Shown piece after piece: positions 61,732 through 64,000 of a DNA stretch of 64,000 nucleotides (positions are counted from its first letter, which is position 1; each line of letters starts with the position of its first letter). Origin of the DNA: Nitrospira sp. ST-bin5 (lineage in GTDB: Bacteria; Nitrospirota; Nitrospiria; Nitrospirales; Nitrospiraceae). A model generated the notes under the pieces. The model saw nothing but the letters and a program-made list of their open reading frames with translations. It had not been told where the DNA came from and ran no database searches. The translations under genes were made by a program, and so were the position numbers. The stretch is from the NCBI GenBank assembly GCA_002083555.1, contig MSXN01000022.1:1-64000 (forward strand), in the 5' to 3' direction.

Positions 61732-64000
61732 ATGAGCACACGAACGGTCTATAGTCTGATCGGGGTCTGTCTGGCAGGAACCTTCCTGTTCGATTGTCTG
61801 ACCCCTCTCGGGTACCAGGAGTTCTTACTCTACGCCCTCCCGATTCTCCTCACGCTGTGGTTGGAACAGGCCTGGTCTGCCTATGTGGTGGCGGGTCTGG
61901 CGACTTTCTTGGTGTCTGCCGGATGGGCTCTCTCTCCCGCCGGTATTCCGCCGGAAGTGGCTCTGCTGAATCGGACACTCAGCGCCGCGCTCTATTGGGT
62001 AATCGCCGTGCTCGTGATCCGGAGTCGCGGAGCCATCCTCGATCGTGGCGCAAGGCAGCTGGCGGCGCTGGTCAATTCGTCCGTGGATGCGATCATCAGT
62101 CAGGATCTCACCGGAACGGTGATGACTTGGAATGCCGCGGCAGAGCGGATGTTCGGATATGGAGCGACCGACATGGTCGGCCGCTCGCTACAGGTGCTGA
62201 TACCAGCCCACAGGATTCAGCAGGATATCGCCACGTATGCCTGCATCCGGCGCGGCCTGGCGGTGGCGCGACTGGAGACGGTCTGGACGCATCGTGACGG
62301 CCATTCGATGGAGCTCTCGCTCAGCCTGTCCCCCATTCTGAATCGATCGGGCGAGGTGATCGGCATCTCCACCATTGCGCACGATATCGTCTTGCTCAAA
62401 ACGACGATGCAGTCGCTGCGTGAACAAGAGACCCGGCTTAATCTCGTCGTCTCGGCTACGAAGACCGGTGTCTGGGACTGGGACCTCCGCAGAAGCAAGA
62501 TGTACTACTCGCCGCTGTGGAAGGCGAGCCTGGGATACGAGCCGGATGAACTGACAGACTTGCCGAGTGAATGGGAAACACGCCTCCATCCGGAGGATCG
62601 GGAGCGAGCGTTGGCGCTGGTTCAGGCGTTCTTCGCCGGCGAGATTCCCACCTATGAGCTCGAACATCGATTGCGGCATCGCGATGGCACGTATCGCTGG
62701 ATTCATACGGATGCCGTGCTGATTCGCGACGAACAGGGTGTGCCGATTCGAATGACGGGCTCCCATGTGGATGTGACGGAGCAAAAGCAAGCGCAGGAAG
62801 CTCTGCGGCAGAGCGAAGAACGCTTCCGTCGCTATTTCGAGCTCGGGCTGATCGGTATGGCGATGACGTCGCTCGACAAGCGGTGGATCGATTTTAACGA
62901 TCAGTTATGTGTGATGCTCGGCTACAGCCGGGATGAGTTGAAACAATTGACCTGGGCCGACTTGACCGTGCCGGACGACCTTGAGGGCAATGTCGTCCAA
63001 TTCCAACGGGTGCTCGCCGGGGAGATCAACGGGTATTCCCTTGAGAAGCGCTTCGTTCATAAGTCCGGCCGGGTGGTACATGCGGTGATCTCGTCCAGCG
63101 CGGTGCGAAATGCGGATGGCTCGGTTGACCATATTGTCGCGCTGATTCACGACATTACGGCCAGGCGGGAAGCGGAGGCCTCGCTCAAGGAAAGTGAAGG
63201 GACGTTGCAGGCGTTTTTCGAAAGTGCGTCGCTCATGATGGGTGTTGTGGAAGTACTCGATGACGACATCCGGCATCTGTCCAGCAATCGCGCAACGGCC
63301 AGGCTCTTCGGTACTACCCAGGAGGGGATGAGTGGGCGGCTCTGCTCTGAGTTAGGTGTGCCGCGGGAATTGGCTCGTCTGTGGCTACACCATTATCACC
63401 TCTGTATCAGAGAACAGTCGCCGATCCGGTTCGAGTATGAGCATCGGGATGAGCGCGGAGGCAAGATTGCACGACGATCGCTATTGGCGACGGTCTCGCT
63501 GATCGGCCGAGGAGCCGATGGAACCGCGCGCTGTTCGTTCATCGTCGACGATGTGACGGAGTGGAGAAAGGCGGAAGATCTATTGCGGGAGGCGCATGCG
63601 CTGCTGGAGCGGCGGGTGGCCGAGCGGACGGCCGAGCTTGGTAATGCGACCGTGCGGGCCCGGACCCTGGCCCAGCGCCTCTTCGATGTGCAGGAAGCGG
63701 AGCGGCGCGCCGTGGCACAGGATCTTCATGATGAAATCGGCCAGGTCCTGACGGCGCTCAAACTGAACTTGCAGCAGGTGCAGCGTGACGGGCCAGGGAC
63801 AGCCTCTTCGCTGGAGTTGAATGAAAGCATCGAGATCAGCGACCAGCTCCTGGCTCGGGTGCGAAGCCTGGCGCTGGATCTGCGTCCCTCGCTGTTGGAC
63901 GACCTCGGGCTGGTGTCGGCCCTGCGCTGGTATGCGACCAAGCAGGCAGAGCGGGCCGGCTGGATGTTGCAGCTGCATCTGGACGAGGCGCCGCTGATTT
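61732..64000 (+). CDS. Sensor histidine kinase with four PAS domains (partial, cut by window end)
   Basis: At least 756 codons are present. The N-terminal membrane part, FLFDCLTPLGYQEFLLY and beyond (about residues 8-105), resembles that of the kinase at 55443-58103. Four PAS units follow, starting near VNSSVDAIISQDLTG, LVVSATKTGVWDWDL, FELGLIGMAMTSLD and FFESASLMMGVVEVLD. The HisKA_3 box AQDLHDEIGQVLTALK is visible before the window ends, and the HATPase lies beyond it. The ATG is clear, but no strong ribosome site precedes it. A response regulator may follow outside the window. Confidence 0.9.
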   Translation, partial: MSTRTVYSLIGVCLAGTFLFDCLTPLGYQEFLLYALPILLTLWLEQAWSAYVVAGLATFLVSAGWALSPAGIPPEVALLNRTLSAALYWVIAVLVIRSRGAILDRGARQLAALVNSSVDAIISQDLTGTVMTWNAAAERMFGYGATDMVGRSLQVLIPAHRIQQDIATYACIRRGLAVARLETVWTHRDGHSMELSLSLSPILNRSGEVIGISTIAHDIVLLKTTMQSLREQETRLNLVVSATKTGVWDWDLRRSKMYYSPLWKASLGYEPDELTDLPSEWETRLHPEDRERALALVQAFFAGEIPTYELEHRLRHRDGTYRWIHTDAVLIRDEQGVPIRMTGSHVDVTEQKQAQEALRQSEERFRRYFELGLIGMAMTSLDKRWIDFNDQLCVMLGYSRDELKQLTWADLTVPDDLEGNVVQFQRVLAGEINGYSLEKRFVHKSGRVVHAVISSSAVRNADGSVDHIVALIHDITARREAEASLKESEGTLQAFFESASLMMGVVEVLDDDIRHLSSNRATARLFGTTQEGMSGRLCSELGVPRELARLWLHHYHLCIREQSPIRFEYEHRDERGGKIARRSLLATVSLIGRGADGTARCSFIVDDVTEWRKAEDLLREAHALLERRVAERTAELGNATVRARTLAQRLFDVQEAERRAVAQDLHDEIGQVLTALKLNLQQVQRDGPGTASSLELNESIEISDQLLARVRSLALDLRPSLLDDLGLVSALRWYATKQAERAGWMLQLHLDEAPLI

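Overview
The window looks like chromosomal DNA of a Nitrospira-type bacterium (Nitrospirota). This is inferred from high GC, the gene order ilvB-ilvN-ilvC-psd-pssA-leuA, many PAS-rich sensor kinases, the porin and haem-protein content, and palindromic intergenic repeats. No 16S rRNA or nitrification gene is present, so the assignment is not proven.

Region 1 (1-17.2 kb) is housekeeping. It holds the tail of rpoD, a CAU-anticodon tRNA (probably Ile2), a zinc-ribbon coiled-coil protein, a short RNase HIII on the opposite strand, an M48 lipoprotein protease and the RNase P RNA. A branched-chain amino acid and phospholipid cluster follows: ilvB, ilvN, ilvC, psd, pssA, leuA, a cupin, leuB, an NHL-repeat protein and asd. 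A T-box leader with a Leu CUC specifier precedes leuA. DUF2905, SpoIID-like and queA genes close the region.

Region 2 (17.2-21.1 kb) is a single 1182-residue NACHT NTPase with an N-terminal nuclease-like domain. It resembles an antiphage STAND protein and its base use differs from its neighbours.

Region 3 (21.3-33.8 kb) is cell shape and nucleic acid metabolism: a SurA_N membrane protein, an RDD protein, mreB-mreC-mreD-mrdA-rodA, rng, dprA and topA.

Region 4 (33.9-52.7 kb) is an iron and redox region. It begins with two bacterioferritin subunits with complementary active-site residues, a secreted haem peroxidase and a dihaem c-type peroxidase. Next come an HD-GYP protein and two paralogous porins. 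Between the porins lies a group made of a lipoprotein, an FMN-binding protein with a covalent flavinylation motif and a four-helix histidine-containing membrane protein. Opposite that group stands apbE, whose product attaches FMN. A strong promoter overlapped by a Fur-like box drives the porin-flavoprotein operon. exbB-exbD-tonB, a ferric-iron ABC transporter and fur follow. I read this as a Fur-controlled envelope flavin/iron module and consider it the most interesting part of the window.

Region 5 (52.8-64 kb) is signalling: a Panacea-like protein, two regulators with degenerate receivers, a NarL-type response regulator with a four-PAS kinase, an M32 carboxypeptidase, an O-methyltransferase, an EamA transporter and a second four-PAS kinase cut by the window end.
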